DNA of 64,000 bases from Paludibacteraceae bacterium (GTDB lineage: Bacteria > Bacteroidota > Bacteroidia > Bacteroidales > Paludibacteraceae): the NCBI GenBank assembly GCA_905235505.1, contig CAJOMJ010000001.1, positions 1 to 64,000 of the forward strand. Direction: 5' to 3'. Shown here piece by piece: positions 62,309-64,000 of the stretch. Each line of letters begins with the position of its first letter. The first letter of the stretch is position 1. The translations under genes and the position numbers were made by a program. The notes under the pieces were generated by a model that saw only the letters and a program-made list of their open reading frames with translations, searched no databases and was not told the DNA's origin.

Positions 62309-63616
62309 TTACTTCAGACGGAGGAAGGCAGGGCCGAAACGTCGTACTGCTTCGCGCTCAAGTTGTTCGCGGCAGGAGGGGTCAGCAATAGAAATGAGCA
62401 GTTTAGCACGTTGGGCGAGGGTCTTGTTACGGAGATAGACTATGCCGTGTTCGGTAGCTACATACTGAGTTTGGAAGCGTGTAGTGACAACTCCTGCTCC
62501 AGGTGTGAGATTGGAGACAATCTTGGATTTGCCGGAGGAGGTGGTGGAAGGCAGAGCGATGAAGCATTTTCCTCCTTCGGAGAGCGAGGCACCATACATA
62601 AAGTCGTGTTGTCCACCGACACCGGAGATGACTGTCTCGCCTACAGAGTCGGCACAAATCTGCCCTGTGAGGTCTATCTCAATGGCTGAGTTGATAGCCA
62701 TAGCGCGGGGGTTTTGCCGAATGACTTGCGGGTCGTTGGTCCATGCGACATCACGTATCACAACATCGGTATTTCCATCAAGCCAGTCGTAGAGTTGTCT
62801 GCTGCCGAGTGCGAGCGAACCGACGGACTTGCCGGGCAAGACCTTTTTCTGAGAGTTGTCGATGACTCCACTCTTAATTAGCGGCAGAACACCATCGGTA
62901 ATAGCCTCTGTATGGAGTCCGAGGTGTTTGTGAGAGGACAGAGCCCTAAGAATAGCATTAGGGATCCCCCCTACCCCGATTTGGAGTGTAGCACCATCGG
63001 GTATCTGTTCGGCAATGAAGTTGCCGATGCGTATCTCTTTCTCTGAGGGTACAGGAGTAGGCACTTCGAATAGTGGTTCGTCGGCTTGAACCATAGCAGC
63101 CAATTTAGAGATATGTATGACAGGGTCACCGTAGGTGCGCGGCATGAAGCGGTTGACCTGCGCGATGACGGTCTTGGAACATTCGGCAGCAGAGAAGGCT
63201 ATGTCGGCAGAGATACCATAGGAACAATAGCCGTCTTCATCCGGGAGTGATACATTGAGGAAAGTAACATCAACAGGCAGTTGTCCGCTTCGGAAGAGGA
63301 AGGGTACTTCCCCGAGAAAGCAAGGTATGGTTTCAGCAATGCCTTCCCGTGTGACCTTACGAAGGATATTGGGGACAAAGATGGAGACAGCATGGAAGGA
63401 GTCAAGCAGTTCAGGTGCAGCATAAGGTGCGTCCTGCGAGTCAACTGCGAATCCACAGATGATGGTAACATCTCTGAGTTCGGGTGCTCTTGCGGTAAGT
63501 GCCCGTATGAGGGCATTGGGAAGAGAAGTAGAGCCCTGAAGTACAACAGTATCGCCTGAATGTACAAGTTTGACAGCCTCTTCGGCACTTATGAAGTTGA
63601 TATCTGAGTTAGTCAT
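62309..63616 (-). CDS. Acetyl-CoA hydrolase/transferase family CoA-transferase
   Basis: A 435-residue class I CoA-transferase: FISAEEAVKLVHSGDTVVLQ, TFLNVSLPDEDGYCSYGIS, LQIGVGGIPNAILRAL, HTEAITDGVLPLI, the catalytic-Glu region AINSAIEIDLTGQICADSVG, and GVGGQHDFMYGASLS. This group includes 4-hydroxybutyrate, acetate:succinate and propionyl-CoA transferases. It fits a fermentative acetate/propionate/butyrate producer, but the acyl substrate cannot be read from sequence. It overlaps the upstream aminotransferase by 4 bp. Confidence 0.88.
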   Translation of the reverse strand: MTNSDINFISAEEAVKLVHSGDTVVLQGSTSLPNALIRALTARAPELRDVTIICGFAVDSQDAPYAAPELLDSFHAVSIFVPNILRKVTREGIAETIPCFLGEVPFLFRSGQLPVDVTFLNVSLPDEDGYCSYGISADIAFSAAECSKTVIAQVNRFMPRTYGDPVIHISKLAAMVQADEPLFEVPTPVPSEKEIRIGNFIAEQIPDGATLQIGVGGIPNAILRALSSHKHLGLHTEAITDGVLPLIKSGVIDNSQKKVLPGKSVGSLALGSRQLYDWLDGNTDVVIRDVAWTNDPQVIRQNPRAMAINSAIEIDLTGQICADSVGETVISGVGGQHDFMYGASLSEGGKCFIALPSTTSSGKSKIVSNLTPGAGVVTTRFQTQYVATEHGIVYLRNKTLAQRAKLLISIADPSCREQLEREAVRRFGPAFLRLK

Positions 63617-64000
63617 GATGCAGAGAAATCGTTGTTAAACAATGCAAGTCGTCGATCGAGTTCGTCGTATTCTTTTTCACTGATGGCAGAGACGCATCCT
63701 CTGAGTCCTTCGCGTGCAGCACCTGTAGAAGATAGAGAGATGGCGGAGACACCATAATAGATAAGTTTATTGAGCATTTTCTCACCTGTCCAATCGTGGT
63801 ATCCAAAGGTGAAGAAGAAACCGTTACCAACAGGTTGATTGTCGGCATCGAGGTCGTAAACGGTGTGGAAACCGTTGCGCAGGATGATGGTCTTGATTTG
63901 TTCTGCACGCCTTGCATATTCGCGTGTATTGTTCACGAAGTCGATTTCTCCATGGCAGGCGGCCTTGAACATAGCCGCCATAGCGAACTGCACGGAGTGG
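63613..64000 (-). CDS. PLP-dependent class I/II aminotransferase, C-terminal part (5' end outside window)
   Basis: The frame is open to base 64000; about 128 residues are visible, continuing upstream as HSVQFAMAAMF beyond the window. The segment GFHTVYDLDADNQPVGNGFFF, KLIYYGVSAISLSSTGA, EGLRGCVSAISEKEYDELDRRL has the small C-terminal domain of fold-type I aminotransferases, with the carboxylate-binding Arg expected in the EGLRGC region. The PLP lysine is not in view, so substrate is open. The stop overlaps the CoA-transferase start (ATGA). Confidence 0.8.
   Translation of the reverse strand, partial: HSVQFAMAAMFKAACHGEIDFVNNTREYARRAEQIKTIILRNGFHTVYDLDADNQPVGNGFFFTFGYHDWTGEKMLNKLIYYGVSAISLSSTGAAREGLRGCVSAISEKEYDELDRRLALFNNDFSAS

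Overview
The window reads as a chromosome segment from a member of the Bacteroidales. Most intergenic regions carry the Bacteroidetes promoter pattern TTTG, about 20 bp, then TAnnTTTG. Ribosome binding sites are mostly weak and A-rich. The gene content is typical of the group: MeaB, DUF1573, DUF4295 after L28/L33, an OmpA protein with thrombospondin repeats, a DUF4139 protein and a TonB-type plug/barrel receptor. A PorT homologue and several secreted proteins with short C-terminal sorting-type tails point to a type IX secretion system, so a Porphyromonas-, Tannerella- or Paludibacter-like lineage fits better than gut Bacteroides. Genus is an inference. No tRNA, rRNA, insertion sequence, integrase or CRISPR array was seen.

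Layout. 1-5 kb: 3' end of a RelA/SpoT gene, DUF1573, meaB, pyrG. 5.0-6.0 kb: a gene-free AT-rich stretch with three clusters of the 8-mer TGTGGAAA, a weak candidate replication origin. 6-20 kb: a large amidase/golvesin-type secreted protein, an RlmD-type rRNA methyltransferase, a secreted subtilase, the SRP RNA (minus strand), a RecD-like helicase, a lipoprotein plus OmpA pair, yebC-rsmG and a metallo-hydrolase. 20-29 kb: the accessory block described below. 29-42 kb: cysE, secreted endonuclease I, an RCK/RyR membrane protein, alpha-amylase, rmuC, mscS, a kinase-RapZ fusion with a MurU-type nucleotidyltransferase, a lipid kinase, and rpmB-rpmG-DUF4295. 42-50 kb: groES-groEL, rsmE, a DUF4139 protein, aroQ, porT and a beta-helix lipoprotein. 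50-64 kb: DUF4296, lspA, a DksA-like protein, a repeat-rich gap, a TonB-type receptor, ribF, a NagX-like acyltransferase, a sugar MFS transporter, a DPP-IV-type peptidase, a sorting-tail protein, an acetyl-CoA hydrolase/transferase and a partial aminotransferase.

The most unusual part is the minus-strand operon at 23984-28728. Six tightly packed genes encode a secreted TPR protein with a retropepsin-like domain, a JAMM/JAB isopeptidase, an E2-like UBC-fold protein, a 58-residue protein, an E1/ThiF-like activating enzyme and an Ig-like protein. Two further genes downstream (20367-23760) encode a membrane-anchored TPR protein ending in a macro-like (A1S_2505-type) domain and an exported protein with an internal 31-residue duplication. 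This is a ubiquitin-like conjugation and deconjugation toolkit with no recognisable ubiquitin-like modifier, no CD-NTase and no CBASS effector. The 58-residue protein and the Ig-like protein share a VYN-x2-[S/T]-G-x-F motif, which makes the 58-residue protein a candidate modifier or substrate. A second notable theme is amino-sugar recycling: an AmgK-like kinase fused to a RapZ C-terminal domain beside MurU.

Two dispersed intergenic repeat families occur: a GAGACGTGAC/GTCGCGTCTCTAC palindrome (seven copies) and a GGCTTAG-based short repeat (five sites).
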